Positions 45,808-57,416 of a stretch of 64,000 nt of DNA are shown piece after piece; position 1 is the stretch's first letter, and the number at the start of each line of letters is the position of its first letter. The stretch spans positions 3,370 through 67,369 of the forward strand of contig KV748294.1 in the NCBI GenBank assembly GCA_001692895.1, in the 5' to 3' direction. The translations under genes were made by a program, and so were the position numbers. A model generated the notes under the pieces. That model saw nothing but the letters and a program-made list of their open reading frames with translations. It was not told the DNA's origin and ran no database searches. This DNA comes from Cenococcum geophilum 1.58 (Eukaryota; Ascomycota; Dothideomycetes; Gloniales; Gloniaceae).

Positions 45808-46914
45808 ATGCCTAAATTTAGATCTGTTGAGTGCAATATTTTCCAGTTGCGCTCTCCACCCAATCCTTCTAACCCATGGAGGGCGATTCGCGAAGTCGAA
45901 GAAATCGCCATGCCATCAGGTAAAGAGTGTACTGTGGCAATCGAAGACGGACACTTTGGCATCAAGTTCTTCTGGACCAACTTTATTTCCGAACGCATCC
46001 ACATGTATGCATGTTTCCAATTCCGATAGACCTTTTCCAAATAACTCACTAAGACCATAGAAAGTTTCAGATGGACGGCCGCAGCCACAACGCATGGAAC
46101 GAAGAACTACTACCTCGGGAAAGGATAGCTTGGGCATCAGTCATGATGGACAGCCTGGAATACTACAATGAGGCCAAAAAGCCATGCATCCGTAAATGGC
46201 GGTTCACCCCTGTTAACAAAATCGATTTGAACAATAATGAATGGGAAGGCTATGATCAATGTGGTACAATATGGGTCAAGGTATATCGGTGCAGGCTGAG
46301 GAAACTCGCCGAAAAAAGATCACTAAAAGCAACGGACGAAGACAGGCGCACGTGGGACGATCCTCCGAGCGTCTCTGCAGCCGATGTTGCACAAGAAAAG
46401 CTCTCTCACTTGATCACCTTAGATCCAGAGCTCCGCCAGGGTGGTGATGACGAAGAGAATGAGGACGGTGACGCGGTAGCTCCAAGAGCCTTATACGACG
46501 TCATTGACCTTCTTGAAGACGACGGACTTCCCTATGCTACTTTCAAGTTTAATTTTCGCTCACAAGGTATGACACTCTAGATACGTTTCGGAAATCGGTT
46601 GCCGACCTGTAGCAGAAGCGCTCCGGGATGGATATGTCCCTCCGATCGAAGTGCCTACTGAATACATACGGCACATTGAAAGCGAGCGCGAAGGCCAAAT
46701 TAAGGAGCTCAGAAAGGATATCGTCAAAACTCGACAGTTCCTTTGCCGCGCATGGGAGGACCGCCGAAGGTTTCCTTTACATGGTACTGATGGGGACCTG
46801 ACAAAGCCAATATTGGGAGCTCGCCGTTACCTAACAAAGATAAAACAAGATTATCACAGACTAAAGTATACGAAGCCAACAACGGGAAACGAGCGCAAAA
46901 GGCTACAGATATAA
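45808..46914 (+). CDS. Uncharacterised protein, three exons, coiled-coil C-terminus
   Basis: Proposed exons 45808-46004, 46061-46566 and 46616-46914 give 333 residues in one frame. Intron 1 (GTATGC...CCATAG, 56 bp) joins ERIHI to KFQMDGRSH. Intron 2 (GTATGA...TAGCAG, 49 bp) joins FNFRSQ to EALRDGY. Not recognised with certainty. Seen in it: an N-terminal half probably of beta-strand type (VECNIFQL, CTVAIEDGHFGIKFFW, GTIWVKVYRCRLR), an acidic linker (GGDDEENEDGD), a block YDVIDLLEDDGLPYATFKFNFRS, and a charged helical C-terminus (IESEREGQIKELRKD...) that may form a coiled coil. The layout recalls the DUF7918-type fungal proteins, but I cannot confirm it. No signal peptide. Confidence 0.7.
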
Positions 46915-47548
46915 GCCTAGTTTTCTCCTTACTTTAGATTTTCGGAACGTGGCTGTTCGGTGTCTGATAGGCGTTAATGGTACAGGGATGGCGTCTCATC
47001 TGGAATGTGGTCCAAAGTCTTCATTATCGATATCTGCTTTGAAAGCCTCCGCTGTCTATTCAGCACTTAATTCCCGGCCTTTCTATACAAGTTGGAGGAC
47101 TTTTTGGAGCTCTTCGATTGATGCTGGTAGATGGCCAAAGCAGAGAAGTTTCATCTGAGAATCTGTACATAGGATACCTACATTAATTCGGACGGATTGG
47201 ATTGAGAAGATGTCTACTATAGGACTAGGTTCGTTATGCGTGACGTTAGAGAAGTGATGGAAGAATGAAGTTGCTGAGCCTTGCGGTGATTTCGGACGTC
47301 ACGCCAATTAGGACCCTTGCTGGTGGACAACGAAAGGGCCAAGGATAACCGGCACCTTTCACATCATTTACAACCTTCACCTACTTCTACAGGCAACTGC
47401 CTACCCACACTTTCTTCTGTTCTCTACGTTCTCTCTAATATTTTTACTTAATTCTACTCGAAACACGGGCAGTAACTCGGCGTAATCCGCAGTTGTATTA
47501 TCTCCGTCTTCGGACGAACCGTAAGGCTGCGATGTTCTGTCTTCGAAG

Positions 47549-48025
47549 TTGGATACCCATCCTCTTTTTCCTGTGGGTTCCCGCCTTGCCGATAGAAGCG
47601 AAACTGCTAACTATGGCACCAGGACAAATGCCTCTCCCGTCTACCTTGTCCTCTTCATCTCCGCTACGTACTTCTTAAACCGCCCTTGCGTCTACTGCTC
47701 TCTACTACTTGCAATTCTCGTCGTCTCGCTCTTCGACTTCCACACAGCATGGTTCGAGCCTCGGCTTTCATCTGATCAGTTCTCGAGTTTACCATCAAAT
47801 GAGACAAGCCCGGTCCGAGACAGTATGTTTGAAACCGCATCTATTATTGTGTCAGCAGTGAATAGTACTGCGGAAATAATAGCCAAGGCTGCAGTGGACG
47901 GGGTACGTCGGAAGGCTCCCTCGGTATCGCAAGTGAGCGGAGGAACGGGCTTTGAATGGGCTAAGGGCTTGGTTGGCAAGAAAGAATGGAGAATCCCATG
48001 CCTGGATGTCCTCGTCCGGATATGA
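47549..48025 (+). CDS. Possible exon of a small membrane protein (doubtful)
   Basis: An open frame of 158 codons with a strong hydrophobic segment (VYLVLFISATYFL ... SLLLAILVVSLF) and a plausible ordered remainder (FETASIIVSAVNSTAEIIAKAA). There is no ATG before the hydrophobic part in this frame; the nearest good start (47532) is in another frame. A splice or frame slip would be needed. The frame at 48,157-48,441 could be a further exon. No family recognised. Confidence 0.25.
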   Translation: MDTHPLFPVGSRLADRSETANYGTRTNASPVYLVLFISATYFLNRPCVYCSLLLAILVVSLFDFHTAWFEPRLSSDQFSSLPSNETSPVRDSMFETASIIVSAVNSTAEIIAKAAVDGVRRKAPSVSQVSGGTGFEWAKGLVGKKEWRIPCLDVLVRI

Positions 48026-48628
48026 CTCTGAAATCCCTTACTATCTACAGATGGCTCGAGATCAGCGATAGCAAGTCTGTGCATTGCTTCAGGGTTCTCA
48101 TGACCTCGGTTTACTAGCAACGAACGTGGATTCTCAAATGCATTTGAGCGGGCACGGTGGGAACAAGGGGCACGGGCGGCGTTATGATTGCGGCTTACTG
48201 GGCTTTGAGTGGAATAATTGGGGTTTATTTGGCACAGGCGCTGGGTAATTTAGGCAGCTCGACTCGATTTCACAGAGAATTTCTCAACTATCAAATATTG
48301 TACAGTTGGTCAAGGCTTCTCAATACTCCATTTTGGATGAAACACAAGATTGACAAGCCTGAAAGAGCTCGAATGAGGCCTTCTCAGCTTCCTATTATGA
48401 AATATAATCTTCGCCCGCTTCATTACATTTTAGACATATAGTTTAAAAAAATTTATATACTGCATTTATATCCCGTCCAGGGTTGCTGAGATGATCTTAG
48501 CGGGGTCGCGTGAGCATACTAAGGCCCGCAACAAGCCGCAGGTGCGGGTAGACCGCCAAACAACTGAAAACGTTCGCCGGCTAACTGCATATTTTGCGCT
48601 TTTAGAGTTTTTAAAAGCCGTTTAAAAT

Positions 48629-48853
48629 CTGGCCTCATTATTGTTCTTGTTGAGGCATTGTCTTCGCGCTGGGATAGGTAACAAAGGTAGCTTTAGAAGA
48701 AGCTTTTGTTCCTCCACGGGGAATTTCAGTAGGCAACGGGTCTCCACACGAACCCCATCACGGCTCAAAGCTCCCTATCTAGAGCCTAGAAACACTCCTA
48801 TTAGCGCTCAAATCAGGTTCTATACTGCTGAGTTAAACCGTCACCGCACCATC
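48629..48853 (+). other. ATG-less mitochondrial-type leader in frame with APE2
   Basis: From a stop at about 48,623 the frame is open into the aminopeptidase ATG at 48854. It contains no ATG, only CTG (48629) and TTG codons. The would-be peptide is rich in Arg and Ser, nearly free of acidic residues and contains LLRHCLRAGIG and RRSFCSS, the composition of a mitochondrial presequence. Either a spliced upstream exon provides the ATG, or a non-AUG start makes a second, longer isoform. Confidence 0.55.
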
Positions 48854-51800
48854 ATGGCTTCCGATAGAGATATCCTCCCCGATTCGTGAGTCAGTCCGTA
48901 TCACAGTTGATACAGAAACTGACGCTTGTATACCCCATTTCAGGGTCAAGCCTTCTCACTATGCTATTTCCCTCTATGACCTCGAGCATGGTGGAGCTTT
49001 CAGTTACCAAGGGGCCGTCACAATTGACCTCGAGATCAAGAAGAGCTCCAAAGAGATAGTCCTCAATGCGAACCAGCTCAAAATCCACAGCGCGGAGCTC
49101 AAGACAGAGCACACAAAGACAGAACAATCATTCAAGGCTTCAGATATTTCGTACGGTGCGGGTAAACAGAGAGCTACGCTTGTATTTGGCGATGAGCTAC
49201 CCGTCACGTCCAAAGCCTCCCTTGTGATCAAATTCCAAGGGACCATAAACAATGTTCGTTGTTGAACAGAACTTATAACGTTAAAGAATAAGACTAATCT
49301 TACCCCTAGCTCATGGCAGGCTTCTACCGCTCGCGATACAAGCCCACAGTGACTCCAGCGCCGTCCGTCGCAAAGGACGACGAGTTCCACTACATGTTCA
49401 GCACCCAGTTTGAGTCCTGTGATGCCCGCAGAGCATTCCCATGTTTTGACGAGCCTAACCTGAAGGCTACCTTCGATGTCGAGCTCGAAATACCTGAAGA
49501 CCAGGTTGCGTTGAGCAATATGCCTGAGAAGGAGGTCAAGAAGAGCAGCAAGAGTAGGATGAAGGTCGTGGCCTTTGAGCGTACCCCCATCATGAGCACA
49601 TATCTTCTAGCCTGGGCCGTTGGAGACTTTGAATATGTCGAAGATTTCACAAGGCGCAAGTACAACGGCAAAAATCTTCCAGTGAGAGTCTATACCACCA
49701 AGGGGCTGAAAGACCAGGGTCGCTTTGCTTTAGAGAACGCCCATCAAATTGTTGATTACTTCTCAGAGGTTTGCAGTCACAGGAACTCAGCTTCACTCAG
49801 GTTATCTAACACGCCCAGATCTTCCGGATTGAGTATCCTCTACCAAAAGTTGATTTGCTAGCTGTTCATGAATTTGTAGGTCGCATCTCTCAGTCTCTCA
49901 TTGCCATCCTACGAGGCGTTGTCAGTGAGGTTTTGAGACCATTTCCCCTCTAATCCTCATACACCTATATAAAAGGATACGAGCCAATTCCCTAGCCAAT
50001 TATACGTCTTCCTCATTGGTGCCATCAAGTTGCATGTCTTTAGCTAACCGTTGTCTCCTAGTCTCACGGCGCTATGGAAAACTGGGGCCTCATTACTTAC
50101 AGGTAAATTATTGAAATTACAATGCTCAATGTCGCTTTATGCGAAACAACATGGGCTGGGCTACCCTCGTATAAACTATGCTAATAGACGAATGTTGCAG
50201 GACCACGGCTGTGCTCTTCAACGAAAAAGAGTCGGCTCAGGGCTACAAGAATCGTGTTGCATATGTTGTAGCACATGAGCTTGCCCATCAATGGTTCGGA
50301 AACCTAGTTACAATGGACTGGTGGAATGAAGTGAGTAACAGCTGGAATACCGAGGCTGGTGTTATTGCTTTGCTGACATTGAATACAGCTCTGGTTGAAC
50401 GAGGGTTTCGCAACGTGGGTCGGATGGTTGGCAATTGACCATTTCTATCCAGGTACGCTCTCTCATGCTTAAATATGCTCGTGACTAATTTATATCACAG
50501 AATGGAACGTCTGGGGACAGTTTGTCGTACGTTCAAGATCTAGAGGTAGCTTATATTCCGCGCAGATTACTAACGAACCAATCTCTAACGTAGTCTGAAT
50601 CTGTCCAAGCAGCCTTCCAATTAGACTCTCTCCGAAACTCACATCCAATTGAAGTTCCGGTTCGGGATGCTCTGGAGGTTGACCAAATATTTGACCACAT
50701 CAGCTACATGAAAGGCAGCTCCGTCATTCGCATGCTGAGCGCTCACCTTACTAACGATATTTTCTTGAAGGGTGTGTCTGATTACCTCCACGCCCACGAG
50801 TTTGGTAACGCTACAACAAACGACTTGTGGTCTGCGTTGAGCAAAGCGTCCGGGAAAGATGTGAACAGCTTCATGGATTTCTGGATTCGGAAGATTGGAT
50901 TTCCAGTCGTGACAGTAGCAGAGGAGCCTGGTCAGATCGGCGTTCGCCAAGAACGCTTCTTGTTGACTGGAGATATCAAACCTGAGGAAGATGAAACCAT
51001 CTGGTGGATTCCTCTTGGCCTGCAGACGGGCCCTAACGCTACTACCCATAAAGTCACCGCAATCACCAGCAAGGAAGAGACAATTCGAGATGTTGATGAA
51101 TCATTCTATAAGATTAACGTAAACCAGACAGGGTTTTATCGAACAAACTATCCTCCAGAGCGCCTGCGGAAACTGGGTGCGGCAAAGGGTCGTTTGAGCA
51201 TTGAAGACAAGATTGGACTCGTTGGTGATGCTTACGCACTCGGAGTATCTGGCCATGGGAAGACCACCGGTTTCCTTGCACTAATCGAGAGCTTCCAGGA
51301 GGAGGACAACTACCTGTATGTCTTGCAGTTTGCAAGTCACTAATATAACTATATGTGCTGACGCCTCAACAGTGTCTGGTCCCAGATCCTGACCAACCTT
51401 GGCAATATTCGCACGACCTTTTCCGGAGTTGACGACGTCAGTAACGCCTTGAAGAAGTTCATGTTGAAACTTGTGACGCCGGCTGTCGAGAAGATCGGCT
51501 GGGAGTTCAAGGACAGTGAAGACTATCTCACAGGTCAACTCCGCGTCCTGCTCATCGGCGCAGCCGGCGTCGCTGGCCACGAAGGGTAAGCCCTCTCCAA
51601 TATCCCCTATCCCCTTCCAACTAACCGATATATCCTTCCAGCGTCATCAAAGAGGCCACCCGCCGCTTCGAGCTCTACACCTCGGGCACCGACAAATCTG
51701 CCGTCCACCCCTCACTCCGTGGCGCCATCTTCCGCATCGCTGTGACGCAAGGCGGGCAAGCGGCCTACGACGCCGTCAAGACAGAGTACAGCACGACGAG

Positions 51801-52239
51801 CTCGATCGACGGCAAGGAGATCTGCCTGCAAGCGCTTGGGCGTGTGCAGACGCCCGAGCTGGCCGCCGAGTTCCTGGCCTTCCTCTTCTCGCCCGCCGTC
51901 GCGGTGCAGGACAAGCACTCGGGCGCCCTCGCTATGGCCACCAACTCTAAAGTGCGCTACGAGCTGTGGAGGTTCGTCCGCGACCGCTGGGACGACGTCG
52001 TCTTCCCCATCCTGAGCGGGAACATGGTCGTACTGGAGCGCTTCCTGCGCATGGGCCTGATTAAGTTTGCTAGTCTGGAGGTCGCGGATGAGATTAAGGG
52101 GTTCTTTGCCGGCAAGGATTGCAGGGGCTTCGATCGTGGGTTGGGCGTTGTGGATGATACGGTTAGAGGGCAGGCGCTGTATCGCATGCGGGATGAGGCG
52201 GTTGTGAGGGAGTGGTTGGGCGCGAATGGGTATTTGTGA
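48854..52239 (+). CDS. ape2: M1-family zinc aminopeptidase (APE2/AAP1 type)
   Basis: Eleven exons: 48854-48885, 48944-49253, 49310-49768, 49819-49875, 50062-50102, 50201-50330, 50389-50452, 50501-50526, 50594-51315, 51373-51585 and 51642-52239, giving 883 residues. All ten introns are GT-AG (48-186 bp). Sites: substrate motif GAMEN at 289-293, zinc motif HELAH at 325-329, and the third zinc ligand Glu348 in [13 protein letters not shown], 19 residues after His329 as required. The C-terminal helical ERAP1-type domain follows (from about 540; ends WLGANGYL). It removes N-terminal residues from peptides in the cytosol and, if the leader upstream is used, in mitochondria. The 26-bp exon 8 (WNVWGQFV) is needed for the frame. 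Note the unusual GTTCGT donor of intron 2. Confidence 0.95.
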
Positions 52240-53053
52240 GGTGTACGAAGGTGCAAAATAAGATACATGAGAGAGGTGCACAGAAAAAGACGTGTTACGA
52301 GTGGTGGAAATGATACGGTGTTTTGAATGTCCGGTGTTCTATTTACGTTCTGCTGTTTGTTCGTCTTGCTGCAAGACGGACGAGCTCCCAGGGGCTTCAA
52401 GCATTGGTTGACTTTGGCTGCCTACGATACCCGCAAGTATCGTGCCAGGTCTGCTGGTTGCGAGTGAATGATCCCGTCCTATTCATGCCAATGTCTGCCT
52501 AGAGCATTTAGAATATCCGTAGAATAAGCACATGACTCGACGAGTCTTCAGGTAGCAGCGTAATGAAAGACGCGAGTATGCGAAGTGGAAGAGCGAGACT
52601 TGTTAGGAAGCAACCCGTCTGCGAATGCTTCGAACGGATGTGATAAATCCAAGCGCTGGAAACCAGACTGGACGCATAATTGCAACAAGATCGGACGCAA
52701 TGCTGGTAGGATAGACCATTTCTGCCCATGCATGAGAGGAGCGGCCTTTCCTGCATGTCCCTTCCTCCGTTCTCTTTCCATTCGTCTGGATGGCGAGCCG
52801 GAATCGCTTGATGAGGTCGAACCCGCGGCGTGGAGCTCCGTTCTTAGATTCGGCTTGGGTGAAGTAGATGCAAGCTAGATGATAGTATGGCCGGTGAAAC
52901 CCAAGTCCTCTAGAGGTTGTAGCCTCCACGCAAGCCCGTCTCTTCCTTCCAGCGAACTAAGTCCCATCCCATCCCATTCACCTCTTTATCCTCCCGTCCG
53001 CGTAACCACCCCGACTACCCCTCTATCATTCATCCTCCTGAAGACTTGATCCC
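52240..53053. other. Intergenic between convergent APE2 and NCE101
   Basis: Convergent 3' ends. Short frames on both strands (about 65-108 codons) show no recognisable content. No gene seen. Confidence 0.4.
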
Positions 53054-53305
53054 TCATTTCTTTTCCGTTCCCGTACCCTCTCCAAAAGCAAGCCTTACCC
53101 TCTTCTTTAACACCTCCGCCGTCTCCGCCGTCGTACGCCCCTTTGCTTTCTCTTCGCGCTTTATCCGCGCCGCGGCTGCAGCGGCACCAACACCGATGGC
53201 GAAGAGTGGGTCGAGGGTCCTACGACAGGTCAGTATGCAGAAAGCCAAGCAGGCAGCTTAGTTGGGAGCTGGGACGGACTTGGAGATGAGGTAGGCGTAG
53301 GCCAT
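53054..53305 (-). CDS. NCE101: NCE101-like small membrane protein
   Basis: Two exons: 53305-53280 and 53219-53054, giving 63 residues. The 60-bp intron (GTCCGT...GTAG) joins the short first exon MAYAYLIS-K to TLDPLFAIGVG. The family pattern is a short N-terminus, SKTLDP, one membrane span (about 11-28), then RIKREEKAKGRTT and a helical tail. NCE101 was named from yeast for a role in non-classical protein export; its biochemical action is not known. The exon-1 length and the TLDP/REEK words make the assignment good despite the small size. Confidence 0.88.
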
Positions 53306-54072
53306 GGTTTGCGTTGAGCAGAGAAGGGAAGAGCTGCAGCTAGGTTGGCTGGGCTGGTACGAGACGTGGCCGCAGGGAGGCTGCAGAACGTGTATTCAGG
53401 CTAGTGGGATCGCTTTAAGACTTTTGGGTGTGCGGGAGTGTGGGAGTGGGTTGTGGAGAGGAACTTTTCTCGAGCGTTCGCGGGAACTGCCGAGGTGTGG
53501 AGCTTGGGGTTGAGCTTGTTTGCCAGGCCAGGCCAGGCACACGCACGTAACTGAATTCGGACGGTAGAGTAGTGGAGGGGTTAGGCAGGACTTATCGGAT
53601 CCAACGAGCCCTTCACGGTGGTTTCTGCTGCATGGCTGGACGCGCTGGGTGATAGGCGCCACGACAGCTTTTTGGAGTCGCTCTTGGGATGCTGGTAGGT
53701 CACAGTCACGGCATCACGGAGTCTGCTGCGCTATCTTCAGAGCTTGCGAGAGCAGGTTTAGAAACGCCGAGTGAGAATCCGATCTGATTTAGCCTATGTA
53801 GAGTCGCAGGGCAGATGCAAAGACAAGGAAAGCCATTTCATCCGCATCACCGGTCGCCCCCTCAGTCCTCAATCATGCTTCTCGTGAAAGGGAACGGATG
53901 GTGTACGTCAAAGAGAACCCTTACATGCCCTAGCGCTCCGTTGCATTCAGATAAGTTGTTATAGTGTTTGGTAAGAAGCAATCAAAGCTATATCCTACAA
54001 ACGCCCGTCACAGCGCCCTCTGCAGCAAGCAAAATGAAACCGGAATAATCAGGAAAAAGCTACAAAATTGAT
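53306..54072. other. Intergenic between NCE101 and ATG8
   Basis: Tandem minus-strand arrangement, so it holds the NCE101 promoter and ATG8 3' UTR. No gene seen. An 88-codon minus frame (53396-53662) is without features. Confidence 0.4.
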
Positions 54073-54593
54073 TTAGAGGGCTTCTCCAAAGGTGTTCTCG
54101 CCAGAATACGTGATATAAAGGAAGCCGTCCTCGTCCTATAGCCATAGTTAGCAGATAATCTTTGAAAGAGAGGCTGGATTTTCGTACCTTGTGCTCCTCA
54201 TAGATCGAGCTCATTAGCGCGGCGGTCGGAGGTAGGACCTCGTCGACGAAAATGAAGATGGCCTTCTCTGGGGAGAGCTTGATGCGTTTCCGGATTACGT
54301 AGACGAACTGGCCTACTGTGAGATCCGCTGGGACAAGATATTTCTTCTTGTCGATCGTCGCAATGTCGCTCTTCTCCACCTTCTCGCAGATTACCTGTAG
54401 GCAACGACAGTTAGCACAAGTCCTTTGGAAACCTTCATATCGGTAGAGCCGGAGAGGTGCGTCTGGTTGAAAATAGAGATGCAAAAGGAACTGTGAGACG
54501 TACTGGGATGCGGTCGTTGTACTTTTGTCGGATCCGCTCAGCTTCCGCCTTGCGCTTCTCGAAGGGGTGCTCGTCCTTAAACTTTGAGCGCAT
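54073..54593 (-). CDS. atg8: Autophagy ubiquitin-like protein ATG8
   Basis: Three exons: 54593-54504, 54394-54188 and 54135-54073, giving 119 residues. It is the highly conserved ubiquitin-like autophagosome protein: [32 protein letters not shown] across intron 1, [40 protein letters not shown] across intron 2. The C-terminus is NTFGEAL: Gly116 is the lipidation residue, exposed when Atg4 removes the last three residues, then joined to phosphatidylethanolamine. Introns are 109 and 52 bp. Divergent from HEM13 with a 787-bp shared upstream region. Confidence 0.98.
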
Positions 54594-55380
54594 ATTGATA
54601 GATTTGATGTTTGTAGTAGTGTGTGAAGTGTTTAAAGGGATTTTGGGCGTGGTTGAAAAGTTTGTGGTGGATGGAGAAGATGGCGGTGAGGAAGAGAAGT
54701 TGAAGTAGGTGGTGGAGGTTGGATGCGGGAAGGCAGCAGTGGAGGGGTAACTAAGAGTAAGGCAAGGCTGGTGAAAGTGCGCAACAAGGCGGCGTCGTCG
54801 CTGTCCGGAGGCGGTACCTTTTTAGTCAGCGACACTGTAGTGAACTGAGAGGTAATCAGAGGTAAAGAGCGTTGAAGATGACAAGAGAAGGGCTTTGTCT
54901 CTCAGTCGGGGTCATGCGCTTTTATTATGCCACTTGAGCCCTTTGATTCACCGTTAATCTGTTGCCCCATCGCCGCAATGACTCCCGCGGAAGGCTGTGC
55001 GAGCGCTCATTCACCGCACCATCCAAGTCACTTGTACGCCCTCTCACACATGACTATCCTGACTCACTCCGGTAGACATCACTTCTCCGATCAGGCCGCA
55101 GTCACACTCCCGCCCTCTCGATTATCCCATACTGTAGTTGTCCTTCTCCTCTATCATGTTCCCAAGGTATCCCACGTGACCTGGCCTCTGTTTGCTCTGT
55201 CTGCACCTGTGAGAAGCCCTAGTAAGTGTGATGAGGCGTCCATGTAAGCCGTATTTCTGCCCCATCTCTGTATTGTCCCACCACTATTTCTTACGTCGAC
55301 GGAGCTGCAGTCGACCTTCTTCACCCTCCAATGTGTAATTTATAGCGCCCATTACCTCTCCGCCAGCAATTGGATGCACC
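54594..55380. promoter_or_regulatory. Shared divergent promoter region, ATG8 / HEM13
   Basis: A 787-bp region between two gene starts pointing away from each other. Short frames on both strands are without recognisable content. CT-rich sequence precedes the HEM13 start (about 55,310-55,360). No specific regulatory site is claimed. Confidence 0.5.
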
Positions 55381-56712
55381 ATGGCTCCAGTTCGGCCCTC
55401 ATTCCGCCTCTTACGCCCTCCATTCTTCCGCCAGAACTATGGACGGAGGGGTCTACTTAGAGTAGACTTCTTCACCCCAAGATCAGTTGGGCAGACAGCT
55501 AGGCACATGTCCGATGTGCCTCCAAAGTCTCCTAATTCAGGCCGCTCAGGTTTTGGCAAGAGCACCGTATGGGCGCCGAAAACCCGCCTTTTCATCGGCA
55601 TCCCATTTATCGGCTTGCTAATCTACTCAATGGCAAGCCCCCCGACTCCGAACCTATCTTCCGCACCAGGCGCTAATGCCACCGATCAGGCCACTGGCGA
55701 CAAACCTGAACGACTCGATGGCCCTAGCATGGCGGAAAAGGACGCCCTCATCAAGCGTGAATCCGGTATTACAGACCAATCGCCAATGCGTCTGCGCATG
55801 GAAGAATTCATAAAGCAGCACCAGAAGCAAATCGTTGCGGAGCTGGAGGGGATTGATGGCAAGCGGTTTCACATCGATACCTGGGATCGACCGCAGGGAG
55901 GCGGAGGCATCTCGTGCGTGCTACAAGAAGGCAATGTGTTTGAGAAAGCCGGCGTCAACACTTCTGTCGTATACGGGCGCCTCCCACGCCCCGCTATTCT
56001 TAAGATGCGCGCGGACCACAAAGCTCTAGACCCAGACGTTGACTCACTCCCGTTCTTCGCCGCAGGCCTGAGCTTGGTCCTCCACCCCTCCAATCCCATG
56101 GCACCGACTGTGCATCTCAACTACCGCTACTTCGAGACAGCCGACGAGGCAGGCAACACAAACGCATGGTGGTACGGCGGCGGATCCGACCTCACGCCGA
56201 GCTACCTTTTCGACGAAGACGCAATCCACTTTCACAACACCATCAAAGCGGCCTGCGAAAAGCACGACAAGTCGTACTACCCGCGCTTTAAGAAATGGTG
56301 CGACGAATACTTCAACAACAAGCACCGAGGCGAGACACGCGGCGTCGGCGGCATCTTCTTCGACGACCTGGACGAGACGGAGAAGGACCAGGAGCAGCTG
56401 TTCGCCTTCGTGCAGGACTGCCTCTCCGCGTTCCTGCCGTCCTATGTCCCCATCATCAAGCGCCGCAAGGACCTCCCCTTCACCGAGAAGGAGAAGCAGT
56501 GGCAGCAGATCCGGCGCGGGCGCTATGTTGAGTTCAATCTCGTGCATGACCGCGGGACTGCTTTTGGGCTAAATACCCCGGGCAGCCGTGTCGAGAGCAT
56601 CTTGATGAGCTTGCCGCTTACCGCGAGGTGGCAATACATGCATTCACCTGAAAAGGGAAGTCGTGAGGAGAGGCTCGTTGATGTACTAAAAAACCCAAGG
56701 GAGTGGGTGTAG
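55381..56712 (+). CDS. hem13: Coproporphyrinogen III oxidase (oxygen-dependent)
   Basis: Single exon, 443 residues. The N-terminal ~60 residues are Arg-rich with few acids, followed by a hydrophobic segment (about 73-86, [15 protein letters not shown]), which fits import to the mitochondrial intermembrane space rather than the cytosolic yeast form. The catalytic domain starts at about residue 135. Signatures are [11 protein letters not shown] (about 263-273), the following HFH residues, [28 protein letters not shown] and SLPLTARW near the end. It converts coproporphyrinogen III to protoporphyrinogen IX in haem synthesis. The N-terminal part (1-130) is longer than in the yeast protein. No introns are seen and no frame problems. 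Confidence 0.96.
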   Translation: MAPVRPSFRLLRPPFFRQNYGRRGLLRVDFFTPRSVGQTARHMSDVPPKSPNSGRSGFGKSTVWAPKTRLFIGIPFIGLLIYSMASPPTPNLSSAPGANATDQATGDKPERLDGPSMAEKDALIKRESGITDQSPMRLRMEEFIKQHQKQIVAELEGIDGKRFHIDTWDRPQGGGGISCVLQEGNVFEKAGVNTSVVYGRLPRPAILKMRADHKALDPDVDSLPFFAAGLSLVLHPSNPMAPTVHLNYRYFETADEAGNTNAWWYGGGSDLTPSYLFDEDAIHFHNTIKAACEKHDKSYYPRFKKWCDEYFNNKHRGETRGVGGIFFDDLDETEKDQEQLFAFVQDCLSAFLPSYVPIIKRRKDLPFTEKEKQWQQIRRGRYVEFNLVHDRGTAFGLNTPGSRVESILMSLPLTARWQYMHSPEKGSREERLVDVLKNPREWV

Positions 56713-57213
56713 AGACGCTCCGCAAGGAGATCAAAAAATAAAAATGTATATAGTAAACGCGGCGTGTATGAAATATATATATATGTACAAGTATGCATTT
56801 ACAGATCAGGAGATGAAGATGTCAAATAGATTTTAATCCTCAGATGTTATTATCTATCGCAAAATTAGCGTAAACTTTCCTGAAACTTCTTGATTCTTTG
56901 TCGTCTTTTGGGTTAACTATCCCTTGGCACGATAAATGGGTCCTACGGTTATCGATAAGAGGCAGCTAATCAAATCAATAGAATCAAATAGAATCAACAA
57001 CTCGTGCTCAGGAATTTAAGGCCGGTAATATTGCTTAAATCTTATACAAATTAATATATAAGTTTAATCTTTAGAGTTGAGTCGCTTAATATATAGTAGC
57101 TAGCAGCCGTCGTTTCTACAAAACGGTATTTCGCAAACACTGCGTTGTTTTGATCAGACCTGCGGAGGATAGGCCGGATAGGCCTCTCGGATAATAGACC
57201 TATCAGCTGATAG
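56713..57213. other. Transition from gene island to AT-rich repeat DNA
   Basis: HEM13 3' UTR, then increasing AT content with ATATAT stretches (about 56,770-56,785). No gene seen. A 78-codon minus frame at 57,051-57,287 overlaps the palindrome and has no features. Confidence 0.4.
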
Positions 57214-57245
57214 TATCCGGAGACTATCCGGATAGTCTCCGGATA
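57214..57245. repeat. 32-bp perfect palindrome
   Basis: Two TATCCGGAGACTATCC half-sites face each other with no spacer. The word ATCCGGA(T/G) repeats in the 60 bp around it (about 57,165-57,250). It could extrude as a cruciform or be a decayed recombination or terminal site; no function is assigned. Confidence 0.8.
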
Positions 57246-57416
57246 GTCTTGGTAAAAACCCCTAATATACTTACACTTGTAATGCACCCCCCAATATTAA
57301 ATAAATAATTTTTCTATTAGTATAGATTTATAGAGCTTATAAAGCGCTTTAAAATGGTACCACTTTTATCTAAATATCCTAAGGATAAGTAATATTATAT
57401 AGATATAAGGCTTATA

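Larger units (their letters stand above)
46915..48853. other. 1.9-kb region of doubtful coding content plus APE2 upstream region
   Basis: Contains the doubtful membrane-protein frame listed separately, a frame at about 48,157-48,441 with one hydrophobic stretch (AAYWALSGIIGVYLAQALG), and the ATG-less leader before the aminopeptidase. CT-rich leader-like sequence at 47,360-47,460 suggests a promoter, so a small spliced gene here is plausible but I could not assemble one. Confidence 0.4.

Noticed and set aside
24472..56712. A secondary-metabolite or defence gene cluster within the island
   Set aside because: The genes are mostly housekeeping (proteasome, peroxisome, autophagy, haem, flippase) with no synthase, no regulator typical of clusters and no NLR-type gene.
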